Positions 16,926 through 26,009 of a stretch of 42,542 nt of DNA are shown in pieces (the first letter of the stretch is position 1; each line of letters starts with the position of its first letter). The notes below the pieces were generated by a model, which was not told the DNA's origin, searched no databases, and worked only from the letters and a program-made list of their open reading frames with translations. Origin of the DNA: Terriglobia bacterium (GTDB lineage: Bacteria; Acidobacteriota; Terriglobia; JAIQFV01); the NCBI GenBank assembly GCA_020072965.1, contig JAIQFY010000043.1:1-42542 (forward strand). Reading direction: 5' to 3'. The position numbers and the translations under genes are program-made.

Positions 16926-17291
16926 ATGGCCTCACAAAATCAAAATGATCCTAGCTTGAACGGCGATGCCCTCCACAGTGATGCGGTTTGGAAGTTGCGG
17001 CGCGGAGAGCCCCGTGTCACGCTCAAATTCCCGATCTGCCTCATTGGCAAGGACAAGGCCGATAGACCCTTTGTCGAAGACACGGTCACGGAAAACGTCA
17101 GCCGGCATGGGGCCTGTGTGGAGACAATCCAAGAGATGGAAGTCGGCATGCTGATCCAGGTTTCTGCTTTTGATCAGAGGTTTTTGGCTCAGGCCCGCGT
17201 TGCCATGATCTGGTCCAGAAGATCCCAGTCCGGGAAGTATCGAGTGGGATTGCGCTTTGTGGATGCGCATGAAAACTGGATCATTCACTAA
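16926..17291 (+). CDS. PilZ domain protein, c-di-GMP binding
   Basis: A single PilZ domain fills this 121-residue protein. Both ligand motifs are present: RxxxR as RGEPR (26-30) and D/NxSxxG as NVSRHG (57-62). It should therefore bind cyclic di-GMP. There is no membrane segment or extra domain. The C-terminal beta-strand with YRVGLRFVD is typical. It lies 211 bases after ntrX on the same strand and close to the pil locus, so it could link c-di-GMP to pili or surface behaviour; this is inference from location. Confidence 0.88.
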   Translation: MASQNQNDPSLNGDALHSDAVWKLRRGEPRVTLKFPICLIGKDKADRPFVEDTVTENVSRHGACVETIQEMEVGMLIQVSAFDQRFLAQARVAMIWSRRSQSGKYRVGLRFVDAHENWIIH

Positions 17292-17717
17292 TCCGTCCTC
17301 CAGCCCATTTCGCTGAAACATCCAGCCTGGGGTTGATTCCTGAAATGACCCTTATTCCGGAAAAGGACAGCGCGAGTTCCGCTCTGCCCTCCCGGAAGAG
17401 GTGTCTTCACTTGAAAGCTGGAGCCCTTTTCACGAAAAGACAACGAACCGCACGACAGAGCACTGAAGCAAACCTGTGGCACTGCGAGGGACTGGATCGG
17501 GGTTACACCACCCCTTACTTCATACCCTTGAGAGCCGGGTCAGCGTACAACGGAGGCGCCGTGCCCTGAACGGGGCGTCCTGGCGTGAAGGTTGAAGTTC
17601 GGGGCAGAGCCTGACCGACGGACACTCCATCCGGCGCGGACCGGTGCCCGCCTCCACCCCCGTTTTGTGGCTCTCCTCCCACGAAAAACGAGGACTGAAA
17701 GGGGCCATCAGAATGTG
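17292..17717. other. 426-base convergent gap, no gene seen
   Basis: The gap lies between the PilZ gene (plus) and the DGQHR gene (minus). Open frames through it are short, overlap each other and lack family features. I see no clear terminator. Confidence 0.5.
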
Positions 17718-18872
17718 CTAACGAGGTTGCAGGCCGGCGCGCAATTCCCGCGTCAGCAGGTCCACCGTGGATTGGGTACCTCCCAAGAGCTTCAATTTCC
17801 ACTCTCCTTCGGTTTCAAATCGCCGATCCCCGATGCTGAGGGCCCACGGGGCAATCGCCTCGCGGATTTTCAGGGCGTCGGTCACTTCCCCGCGCCGGGA
17901 CCGGATGATCTGCAACACATCGGGAACGATGCGAATGAACGCCCGCAGGGCGGTCCCGGACTTGATGGAGTACTTGCGTCCATACCAGGCCGATTCAAAA
18001 GTCCGGGCCACCTGCTTGAAATAGCTCACGAAAAATCTCCGGGAATCATCGCGAAATTGTTTTGCCGCCGATTCTGAGGCCGCTGCCATGTTGGTAAAAA
18101 TCGCTTTGATCTCGTCCGCAAGCGCAGCCTGTGACACTTTTCCGGGTCCTACACCAAGCACCTTGATCTGACCGGCCAGGGGCGAGTCCCGGTCTTCATT
18201 CAGTGCCCGGATGGTGTCGTGCGCCGCCGCCAACCATTCGTCTTTATAGAGGCGGCGCCCTGCCAGGGAAATGATGTGGGAGGGGTTAAGCCGGGTGTGT
18301 TTGGCGTTAATCGTGACAAACATTTCCACGGCATGGTCCGGCGGCAGGAAGTCAAAGATGACGGTGGGGACGTAGAATTCTTTGAGACTTCTGCCGCCAC
18401 TGGTGACAGCGGGATCCGTCTGCATCTGATGCAAGGCCAGGAGTCGATGCTGGCCATCCAGTACGCGAAGGACACCCACCTCGGCGGGGATGATCAAGTT
18501 TCCGTAAAACTTGTCGCGGCCGCTCTGCTGAAAATCCAGCCGCCGGTCCGCGACAAGCAGAACCGACCCTGGAATGGAAGGGAGCGTATTCAGTTCTGCG
18601 CACAAGTGATAGTATTCCGCCAATTCCGAGATTTTCTTGCTGATGATCGGGCGCTGATAAGCCTCGGCCGATGCGCGAATGACGTTTTCCAGCAGTTCCC
18701 AGTTTATTTTTGCCTTGTCCGCGCCGGACTTGCTGGGTCGTCGCGACATCTTGGTGCGGGCATCATAAGTCAGCACTTCAAAGGCCACCAGTTGCCCCAC
18801 CGCCTCGGCCGACAGCGCTGCTTGATAGAACTGAACTCCGAATTGCTGAATGCGGATGGCAGGAACGTCCAC
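17718..18872 (-). CDS. orphan DGQHR-domain protein (DndB-like)
   Basis: The protein has 384 residues. The family signature VLDGQHRLLAL lies at 137-147, and a second motif FVTINAKHTRLNPSHI follows at 185-200, as in DGQHR/DndB-like proteins, in which the asparagine-rich stretch follows the DGQHR loop. DndB is a regulator in DNA phosphorothioation, but many DGQHR proteins occur alone with unknown roles. No dndA, dndC, dndD or dndE gene, DNA-modification gene or restriction gene is nearby. The start is GTG 18872, with GGAGG eleven bases upstream. Neighbouring genes point the other way, so it is a single-gene unit. A DNA-related role is a family-based guess. Confidence 0.75.
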   Translation of the reverse strand: MDVPAIRIQQFGVQFYQAALSAEAVGQLVAFEVLTYDARTKMSRRPSKSGADKAKINWELLENVIRASAEAYQRPIISKKISELAEYYHLCAELNTLPSIPGSVLLVADRRLDFQQSGRDKFYGNLIIPAEVGVLRVLDGQHRLLALHQMQTDPAVTSGGRSLKEFYVPTVIFDFLPPDHAVEMFVTINAKHTRLNPSHIISLAGRRLYKDEWLAAAHDTIRALNEDRDSPLAGQIKVLGVGPGKVSQAALADEIKAIFTNMAAASESAAKQFRDDSRRFFVSYFKQVARTFESAWYGRKYSIKSGTALRAFIRIVPDVLQIIRSRRGEVTDALKIREAIAPWALSIGDRRFETEGEWKLKLLGGTQSTVDLLTRELRAGLQPR

Positions 18873-19342
18873 TGTTTAGGTGCCTCCTTTGTATAATCTG
18901 GAATCGCCACGGGGTTTCCGAGCAGACACACCCGCAAACCATCGGAAAGTCCGTTCCCCGAAACGAGCCCCAAACCCAACGTCAGAGTCCCCCGGGGGAA
19001 GACGCTGGGTTCAGAACCCAATGACGCCCGGTTATGGGGTGATCCAAGCGCAAGACTTCTAAAGTGTCTGGCTAAGCGCCATACGATTCAGCCCGAAACA
19101 TCATCCCCCAGCGCCAGAACCTTTTTCAAGCAAAAAGTCGAAGACGCATGGAGGCAGAAATTGCAGCTTGCTTCGATTGTTTTCATTGTGCGAGAATGAT
19201 CACTAAATGCTCGGTCGGCCCGAAAGGCGGGAGGTCCGAGCACCAGAGGATCCAGGGGGCTTCAGAACAATTCAGGGTTACGGCACGACAATCTCCGGTT
19301 TGCCCCAGGTCTGAAGACAATTTTCGTGCGAGGAAAACAGCC
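18873..19342. other. 470-base divergent gap, no gene seen
   Basis: This region holds the promoters of the DGQHR gene and the TPR gene. An in-frame extension of the TPR gene to 19148 exists, but it would place about 65 non-hydrophobic residues before the signal peptide and is unlikely to be translated. Confidence 0.5.
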
Positions 19343-20557
19343 ATGCGCGGTCGCTCCTTTCAAATGATGACCGGGATTGCAGTATTCTTGTTTCTGATGG
19401 CTCCATTGGCGCAGTGGGCTCAGGTGATCGCGGGTTCACCCGAGGATAAGGCCTACCAGGCAATTGCGCGCGAAACGGATGCAAAGAAGCGCATCGAATA
19501 TCTGGACGCATTCCTAAGAAACTTTCCCAAGACGACAGATCTCGCACAGATTTACGAATTCTATGCTATCTCGTACCGCGACCTTGGGGACGCGGACAAG
19601 GAGATCGAATATTCTGAAAAATCCCTCGCTCTCCGCCGGGACTCGCAATTGATGCTCATGTTAGGTCGAGTCCTGGCCGTCAAGGGTGAAGACCTGCCTA
19701 AGGCGATCCAAACGATCCAGGAGGCTTCTGCCCTCGCTGCCAAGGTCAAAGACATCCCGCCTTCGGGTGTCTCGCCGAAGGAATGGGTGCAGTCACAAGA
19801 AACCGTTATTTCGACTGCCAAACAGTTGCTCGCGTACGCGGTCGATCGCTACAAGCAGGTTTTCTTCACCCGGCTGTCTTCTGAAACCGATCCGGCGAAA
19901 ATCGTTTCAATGCTCGATGAATATAGGAAATTCGCAGATGATCCGGAGACTCGAGCCCCCATTTATGAATTGTACATGCGGGCCTATTTGCGCCTGGAAG
20001 ACCGGGCCAAAGTCCTGGAGTATGCGGAGAAAACACTCGCGCTTAACCCCGATAACGTCGAGGTCATCACCCTGACCGTGAGGGCCTATCTGATGAAGCC
20101 CATGGAGCTCGAGGCGGCAAAGACACAGGCACAAAAGGGGGTCGTTATCGCCGATGCACTCGACACCCGGTCGAAACCGACGGCCCTCTCCGAGGAGGAA
20201 TGGGCAAAGCAGAAGATTCAGTGGAAGAGCCTGGCGTATTCCACTCGCGGTCTCGTGGAATTGCAGAAAGACGAGACGCTCGAGGCGGCCGTCGCGGACC
20301 TCGAAAAGTCGCGCGACTTCTTGCCCGCCGATCCTCTGGTGGAATACCGGCTGGGCATCGCGTATTGGAAGTCAAAGAAAATTGATGAGGCAATTGCCGC
20401 TTTGGCCAGGAGTGCCGCTATCCCCAGTGAAATCCAAACCGAAGCCAGCCAGGTGCTGGAGGAATATTACAAGCGCCTCCACAATGGCTCCACTACCGGA
20501 TTGAAAGAACTGATTGAAAGATCCCGGGATACCTCGGTAAGGCCCAACGGGATCTAA
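19343..20557 (+). CDS. secreted TPR-repeat protein
   Basis: The protein has 404 residues. ATG 19343 is chosen because GAGGA lies eight bases upstream and the protein then begins with a clear signal peptide (hydrophobic core MTGIAVFLFLMAPLAQWA). The mature part is helical and rich in charged residues, with degenerate TPR-like units such as EKSLALRRDSQLMLMLGRVL, AEKTLALNPDNVEVITLTV and a final unit near VEYRLGIAYWKSKKIDEAI. It is probably periplasmic and should mediate protein contacts; no catalytic motif is seen. It precedes the OmpA-family gene by 737 bases, so co-transcription is doubtful. Confidence 0.8.
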   Translation: MRGRSFQMMTGIAVFLFLMAPLAQWAQVIAGSPEDKAYQAIARETDAKKRIEYLDAFLRNFPKTTDLAQIYEFYAISYRDLGDADKEIEYSEKSLALRRDSQLMLMLGRVLAVKGEDLPKAIQTIQEASALAAKVKDIPPSGVSPKEWVQSQETVISTAKQLLAYAVDRYKQVFFTRLSSETDPAKIVSMLDEYRKFADDPETRAPIYELYMRAYLRLEDRAKVLEYAEKTLALNPDNVEVITLTVRAYLMKPMELEAAKTQAQKGVVIADALDTRSKPTALSEEEWAKQKIQWKSLAYSTRGLVELQKDETLEAAVADLEKSRDFLPADPLVEYRLGIAYWKSKKIDEAIAALARSAAIPSEIQTEASQVLEEYYKRLHNGSTTGLKELIERSRDTSVRPNGI

Positions 20558-21294
20558 ACCGCCTCTTCTGATTTGGAGCGCCAAGTCGTCTGACGAAGAT
20601 TGTCCATCCCCCGCTCCGGGCCCTCGACCTCGAATATCCCCCTAATGAAATATGTCGCCATCCACCCTGTTGCGAACAGCTTAGCCTTTTTCCCCAACAT
20701 GTCCAACATGTTTGGATTTCCTCTCCTCCGATCGGATCCGGCCAGCCTTCATGAACGGTATCTCATCGTTGCGGCCGTCCCCTGCATACGGAATAGCACC
20801 CCAGGATTTGGCAGGTTATCCCTGTCGCGGGAATTATCTTGACTTTTTGCAGCCGAAATTGAAAGATTGTCATGTTCGGGTGATAGGCCGAAGCAGAATC
20901 AAGTTCGGAATAATGAGGTTCAAGAGGCAGTTCCAGGCGCCCTATCCCCGAAGTGGGGCTATGAATTGAAATTTCCTGAAATTTCCAAGAGAGACAAGAT
21001 TTTGGCCCGTGAGGTAGTGGAATTTTAGGACGGAGTTAGCCCCGAGTGGCAAGGGAAGGTTTTGACGGTTGCTGCGAAACCTTCTGACCGCCGGATCCGG
21101 AACAGTGATTCCGTATGGCTTGAATTCCAGGCGATTTGCGGACTTGCAGGACTGACAATCTGCGGGCCGTAAAGGAAATCTTCATTTCTTGTGCTGCAAT
21201 TTTGTTCCAATTTATCTTATCGGAAATCGAACAGGATCATCCTATCCCGGCAACGGGCCATTGCAACCCAAAGCTGACAGTGGAGGCACATTTC
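20558..21294. other. 737-base gap upstream of the OmpA-family gene
   Basis: No gene is convincing. The stretch includes the near-palindrome CCAACATGTCCAACATGTTTGG split over 20695-20714, with two direct copies of CCAACATGT, and a short direct repeat of GAAATTTCC near 20970-20990. Either could be a regulatory site, but nothing confirms this. Confidence 0.4.
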
Positions 21295-23676
21295 ATGAAC
21301 TCTTCAAGACCTAAAGCATGCATTAGTGATTATTTTCGTTGCGGGACTGGTTTCTCGCGTCGGTTTGTTCGAGGAAGTATTTTGGGACTCATTTTGACAT
21401 TTGTGGTCCTCGCTCAAACCTCGACTGGATTGGCCGCGACCCAGGCGAGTGATCAATCCTTCTTCACCGTGAAGCGCTGCACCGATGGGGCGGGAATTCA
21501 GACCTTCGTTTTCCTGACCAATAGCAGTGACATCCCGGTTCAATACACGGTCGAGGGCTATACCTCTAGCGACCAGCCCGCAAGGATTCTGCTGGCCGAT
21601 CCGGCCGCGAAACCTTCCTCTCTTCTGACCGGAACTCTCACTCCTCATGCCTCCGTTTCAATATCAACGTGGGGGCGGGGCCTGAACAGCCGGCCCGTGG
21701 AGGGATGGATTCGTGTCGAGGCAGATCGTCCGATCGAGATCACTTCCTCGACGCGGGCCTTTGATGGAGGCAAATCCGGCGGAGGCGGGGCGCATGTGGA
21801 CGATGCGGACCTGGCACGCCCGTCAACGACCCGGGGGCCGACCGGACTTTTCCATGTTCAAAATGCCGAAAATCTAAGGCATAAGGAATGGAATGTGGGG
21901 CTCCACGTGGACAACCTGGATCGCATGCCGGGGGATCTGGATATCACCAGCTATAATTTCAGCTTTGCTTACGGGGTGACGAACCGGGTGGAATTCTCGG
22001 CGATGGTCGAAGCGCAGAAAGGCGTCAAGGTGGGCCAACCCAATCTGTTGAGCACATACCAGCCGCCCACGCAGGGCATTTTCCCCGGAACCGGTTTGCA
22101 GCGGTTGCAGTTGTTCACGCCCAATGGATTTATTCCTTGCGCCGGCTGCAATCCGGGTTTTTACAACGACATTCCACTGGTCAGCGGGAAACGCTTCCAG
22201 CAGGACCTGGGTGACATTTACCTGAACCTTAAATTCAACCTGCTTTCCCAATCGCGGGGTTCGCCCATCGGGATAGCCGTGACCCCGTTCTTTAAGATTC
22301 CCACCGCCTTTAGTGCGGCCAAGCTGGATCGCGGTCGCGGCACCGGCGCCATAGAAGGGGGTGCGGACCTCATCTTCAGTCGCGTGTGGGGGGATCTGGT
22401 CGGGACACATTTCAACGCAGGCCTTTCGCTCCTGGACTCACCCAAACTGAATGGCATAGAAGTGGTTGGGCTCAGCAAGAAGTGGAATTTCAGTTTTGGA
22501 CTCAATGTTCCGAACAGCTCCCGCGTGCAGTTCATTGGAGAAATTCTCAGCACGATATATTGGGGAGGCTCGCCCAATACCTCCTTTGACGCGCGGGATC
22601 CGGTCGACGGGTTGATCGGGTTGCGCATGATCCCGGCGCGCTGGATTTCATTGAGCGGGGGCTATCGACGCAACCTGAACCAGTTCAGCAGGAATGGGTT
22701 TGGCGATGGCAACGGCTATGTGGCACAGGTGCAGTTCCACTCCCTGCCGGAAAAGCCGATACCTCCAAACCATCCCCCGACGGTAACTTGCTCGGCTTCC
22801 CCGGACAGTGTACAGACGGGAGGGACGGTACGGCTGACCGCCACGGCGTCAGATCCTGATAACGACCCCCTGAGCTACGTCTGGAAAACCGGCCAGGGCA
22901 AACTGACGCAGGACAACGCCACCGCCTCTTGGGATACCACCGGGCTCGCCGCGGGGAGCTACACCCTCTCGGTGCACGTGAGTGACGGGAAGGGAGGCAC
23001 CGCCGACTGCAGCACTACGGTCACCGTCACAGCACTGCCGGCGCCCGTCAACCATCCGCCCGTGTGCAATGCCACAGCGGACCGCACGACGTTGTTGTCA
23101 GGTGAGAGGACGCGGCTGGTGGCCAACGCCAGCGATCCGGATGGCGATCCGCTGACCTATCAATGGAGCGCCACGGCGGGACAGATCACCGGCACCGGCG
23201 ACACGGTCAGCTTCGTGGCCGATGGCCCCGGCCCGGCAACAATCACTGTGACGGTCAACGACGGCAAGGGCGGCTCGACCCCCTGTAGCGTGGCCATGAC
23301 CGTGCAGTCACCTCCAGCACCCCCTGAGGCGCAGCATCTGGCGGACGTGCTGTTCAAACTGAACAGCGCGCGAGTGGATAATCTGGCCAAGGCCCAGTTG
23401 GATGACCTGGCGCTGAAGCTCCAGCAGGATCCCAAGGCGCACGTGGTGTTGATCGGACATGCCGACAAGGGGGAACTCAACGCTCAACGACTCTCAAAAC
23501 AGCGGGCCGAGAACACAAAGGCGTACCTGGTGAAAGACAAGAAAATCGATGCGGCGCGAATTGAAGTCCGCGACGTCGGCACGACCAAGCCGGCCGACAC
23601 GGGCAAAACCCAAGATGCATACAAGAAGAATCGCCGTGTAGAAATGATCTTCGTGCCCGAAGGCGCAACGTTTTAG
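21295..23676 (+). CDS. large outer-membrane protein: barrel region, two PKD-like domains and OmpA C-terminal domain
   Basis: The protein has 793 residues. ATG 21295 is chosen because GGAGG lies eight bases upstream and a signal peptide follows (hydrophobic ILGLILTFVVLAQTS, cleavage after GLAA). The N-terminal part is a beta-rich domain of unknown family (about 50-165). A barrel-like region of alternating hydrophobic strands follows (about 180-500). Two Ig/PKD-like repeats come next, each starting NHPP and containing ASDPD-(N/G)-DPL and VSDGKGG or VNDGKGG (about 505-685). The C-terminal OmpA domain (about 690-790) has the peptidoglycan-binding pattern N-x-x-L-S-x-x-R-A (NAQRLSKQRA). It likely anchors the outer membrane to the cell wall and may act as a porin or surface structure. 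Confidence 0.85.
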   Translation: MNSSRPKACISDYFRCGTGFSRRFVRGSILGLILTFVVLAQTSTGLAATQASDQSFFTVKRCTDGAGIQTFVFLTNSSDIPVQYTVEGYTSSDQPARILLADPAAKPSSLLTGTLTPHASVSISTWGRGLNSRPVEGWIRVEADRPIEITSSTRAFDGGKSGGGGAHVDDADLARPSTTRGPTGLFHVQNAENLRHKEWNVGLHVDNLDRMPGDLDITSYNFSFAYGVTNRVEFSAMVEAQKGVKVGQPNLLSTYQPPTQGIFPGTGLQRLQLFTPNGFIPCAGCNPGFYNDIPLVSGKRFQQDLGDIYLNLKFNLLSQSRGSPIGIAVTPFFKIPTAFSAAKLDRGRGTGAIEGGADLIFSRVWGDLVGTHFNAGLSLLDSPKLNGIEVVGLSKKWNFSFGLNVPNSSRVQFIGEILSTIYWGGSPNTSFDARDPVDGLIGLRMIPARWISLSGGYRRNLNQFSRNGFGDGNGYVAQVQFHSLPEKPIPPNHPPTVTCSASPDSVQTGGTVRLTATASDPDNDPLSYVWKTGQGKLTQDNATASWDTTGLAAGSYTLSVHVSDGKGGTADCSTTVTVTALPAPVNHPPVCNATADRTTLLSGERTRLVANASDPDGDPLTYQWSATAGQITGTGDTVSFVADGPGPATITVTVNDGKGGSTPCSVAMTVQSPPAPPEAQHLADVLFKLNSARVDNLAKAQLDDLALKLQQDPKAHVVLIGHADKGELNAQRLSKQRAENTKAYLVKDKKIDAARIEVRDVGTTKPADTGKTQDAYKKNRRVEMIFVPEGATF

Positions 23677-23809
23677 ATTGGTCCGTTGTGTCGACCAGCG
23701 CGATTTCGGATAGAAGAGAAGAGTCCTTGCAGGAGGAGCCTTTCTTCTGCAAAACACCTGGTTCCCAAATCGGTTGCCCGCCGGGGTAACGGAGGGGGGA
23801 CGCTAGTTC

Positions 23810-23862
23810 AACGCGATAGGCAGGCACCGGATCGCTCGTCCGGCGATCCTGCCTGTCGCGTT
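23810..23862. repeat. extended intergenic palindrome
   Basis: Fifteen-base arms, AACGCGATAGGCAGG and CCTGCCTGTCGCGTT, pair with one mismatch. A second stem (CCGGA/TCCGG) lies inside. It is 134 bases after the OmpA-family stop codon and has no T-run, so it resembles a REP-type palindrome more than an intrinsic terminator. Confidence 0.6.
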
Positions 23863-24184
23863 CCATCCAATCTTCGCGGTCCTGACGGTTACCCAATCCC
23901 CCTCTTGATGATTCAGCCTCGCGTTTTCCTAACCCCACCGGTGCGGCAACTCCAATTGAATCGCCGAATCACCCCCCGGATTAAAATAAACACACATTCC
24001 TTAAACCTTCTTCTTGGCGGTCTGTCTAAAATAAGTTGTAACAAGCCTCGGCTGATCTAAGGAATGGGCGGCCGAGCCGAAGGTCGGGCAATGACGCAGT
24101 GGATGAGCTTAGGAACACCCCCTTCCTAAATCCTCAGAAAAGGGAAGAGATCAACAGTCGAGTTGCCTCCTACCTCCTGCCCAA

Positions 24185-24255
24185 AGCTATCCTCCGAGGA
24201 TAGCTGTAGTGAGGCCAGAAACCTTCCAGCAAAAGATCGCTGGAAGGTTTTTTTT
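24185..24255 (+). terminator. double hairpin with strong Rho-independent terminator
   Basis: A perfect hairpin (AGCTATCCTC / GAGGATAGCT, 24185-24205) is followed by a second, ACCTTCCAGC / GCTGGAAGGT (24221-24248), ending in a run of eight T. It is a strong plus-strand terminator. It lies more than 500 bases beyond the OmpA-family stop codon, so it may end a long 3' untranslated region or an unannotated small RNA. Confidence 0.8.
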
Positions 24256-24319
24256 GTGGGGGGACGAGTGTCGCGGAGCGGCGGTAAGAATCTGGACGCA
24301 GGACGTCAGCTAATAGCGA

Positions 24320-24550
24320 CAAGGTGTCGGGTGCCGGGTGTCAGGTGTCAGAGGAAAGAAGCTGGAAGTCAGAGGTCAGAAGGCAGAGGTCGGAGGCCAG
24401 AAGCCAAAAGTCGGAGATGAGAGGCCAGGGGCAGGAAAGCGGAAGCCAGAGGTTGAGAAGCAGAGGTCAGAAGTCGGAAGCCAGAGGCCGAAAGAAGTAT
24501 CAGGGTTTTAGCTTTGAACTTGGAACCTTGAACTTTGAACTAGGTTTTCA
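24320..24550. repeat. degenerate tandem repeats (AGAAGTCAGAGGTC-like, then TTGAACTT-like)
   Basis: The segment 24350-24500 is a purine-rich run of diverged units such as AGTCAGAGGTCAGA and AGAGGCCAGAAGC. A second run around 24510-24545 repeats TTGAACTT/TTGGAACC. Frames that cross it are low-complexity and not genes. Together with 23677-24320 this makes an 890-base gap without a coding gene. Confidence 0.7.
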
Positions 24551-24568
24551 CACTTTGGACCTTGGACT

Positions 24569-25885
24569 CTATTGAGTGACACGCGGTGCTTGCCGTACCC
24601 AGCGCCGAATCCTGGATATGAAGGCCAGCATGGTCACTGAAAACAAGAAAACAACCCAGCCGCCCAGTTGGAGGGCAAATGGGGCGCCCCGCCAGCCTGC
24701 CAGCGTTCCCGAGATCAGATTCCCGAGCGGAAAGAAACCGACTGCACAAAAGAAATACATGCTGATGACCCGACCTCGCATCTCGAAGGAAGCGGTGGAT
24801 TGAAGCAGGGTTTTGGCCAACGTTAATGCTCCAATCATCATCATGCCCACGAACGACAATAACAGAAGGGAAATATGAAAGTCCCGACTGCGGGCAAAAA
24901 GGGCGATCGAGATTCCGAACAGAGAGGAACAACAAAGAATCGTAATCCCTTTGTGCTTCAAGTCTCGAAGAAAAGCGAGAGTCAAGGTCCCAATAACGGC
25001 CCCGATCCCAGCCGCCCCGTATAGGTATCCCAGCCCACTCGCCCCCGCTCCAAGGATGTCCCGTGCAAAGACCGGAAGCATCGTGACGTAGGGCAATCCG
25101 AAGAGTGACATCACAACAATAATCGACAACACAACCACAATGAGTGGAGTGTGCCGGACATAATGCAGGCCCTCCATGAGATCACGCCACACCGTGTTCC
25201 GGCGCACCCCTCCATTCGAGGGGAGGCGGATCAGGGACAAAGCTACCAGGAGTGCCAGAAAGCTGGCCGCATTGAGCAAGTAACAGACGGCGACGCCAAA
25301 CGCCGCGAGCGCCAAGCCGCCCAAGGTCGGACCGATCACGCGGGAGAGGTTGAATTGAGCCGAGTCGAGGGCAATCGCGTTCAGGAGATCTTTCTCGCCG
25401 ACCAAGTCGGGCAGGGTTGCCTGGTACGCCGGCCCGTTGACGGAGTTTGCGAGCCCGGAGATAAAGCCCAGCAGAATGATCTCACTGATCAGGATGGTGT
25501 GAAAAGCGGTAAGAAGCCCGATGGCCAGCGCTGAGGTCATCATGACGGACTGCGTGAAAAAGAGCAGCTTGCGACGATTGACACGGTCAGCCAGAACGCC
25601 CCCCATCAGCGAAAAGATCAGGGAGGGCAGCGAGCTGGAGAACCCCACCAGTCCGAGCCAGAAGGCAGAGTTGGTCAGTTGAAGGACCAGCCATCCCTGC
25701 GCCACCGACTGCATCCACGTTCCCGTGTTGGAAAGAAAACTGCCGATCCAAAAGGCGCGATAGTTGGGCGCCTTCAAAGCCTGAAAGGCAGAAGCCCGCA
25801 CTTCCACCATTTCATTGGCGACGGTGGACTCCACCGGGGCCGTGGCCTCAATCATTTGGGGGGTCTCAATTCTTCTCTGGGACAT
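24569..25885 (-). CDS. MFS exporter (EntS/MFS_3-like)
   Basis: The protein has 438 residues and about twelve hydrophobic segments. The N-terminal part FRAFWIGSF-like (NYRAFWIGSFLSNTGTWMQ, about 41-59) is typical of the MFS_3 group that includes the enterobactin exporter EntS. The MFS motif between segments 2 and 3 appears as GGVLADRVNRRK (about 94-105). A further family stretch, NGPAYQATLPDLV, lies near 150. It should export small molecules by proton antiport; the substrate is unknown. It is the last gene of a run of minus-strand genes starting with the efflux operon, 124 bases after the dehydrogenase, so co-transcription is possible. Start ATG 25885. Confidence 0.88.
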   Translation of the reverse strand: MSQRRIETPQMIEATAPVESTVANEMVEVRASAFQALKAPNYRAFWIGSFLSNTGTWMQSVAQGWLVLQLTNSAFWLGLVGFSSSLPSLIFSLMGGVLADRVNRRKLLFFTQSVMMTSALAIGLLTAFHTILISEIILLGFISGLANSVNGPAYQATLPDLVGEKDLLNAIALDSAQFNLSRVIGPTLGGLALAAFGVAVCYLLNAASFLALLVALSLIRLPSNGGVRRNTVWRDLMEGLHYVRHTPLIVVVLSIIVVMSLFGLPYVTMLPVFARDILGAGASGLGYLYGAAGIGAVIGTLTLAFLRDLKHKGITILCCSSLFGISIALFARSRDFHISLLLLSFVGMMMIGALTLAKTLLQSTASFEMRGRVISMYFFCAVGFFPLGNLISGTLAGWRGAPFALQLGGWVVFLFSVTMLAFISRIRRWVRQAPRVTQ

Positions 25886-26009
25886 TGGAACGCTGTCTTG
25901 AAGCCACCCCTTTCACTCAGGGGAGACGGGATTCCCGTCCCTCTCCCTCCCCGCCTGGGGGCTGATGGAATTACCAGGGTCGCATCTTACAGGGACGGTT
26001 TAGTCGTGA

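Noticed and set aside
17592-18077. Long plus-strand frame over the DGQHR gene end
   Set aside because: Lies opposite a gene with clear family motifs; composition is that of a complementary strand shadow.
24040-24260. 6S RNA or a riboswitch before the terminator
   Set aside because: The double hairpin is clear, but I could not match the upstream sequence to the conserved parts of any known structured RNA.
24163-24575. Plus-strand frames through the purine-rich repeats
   Set aside because: Low-complexity translation of tandem repeats; no start context.
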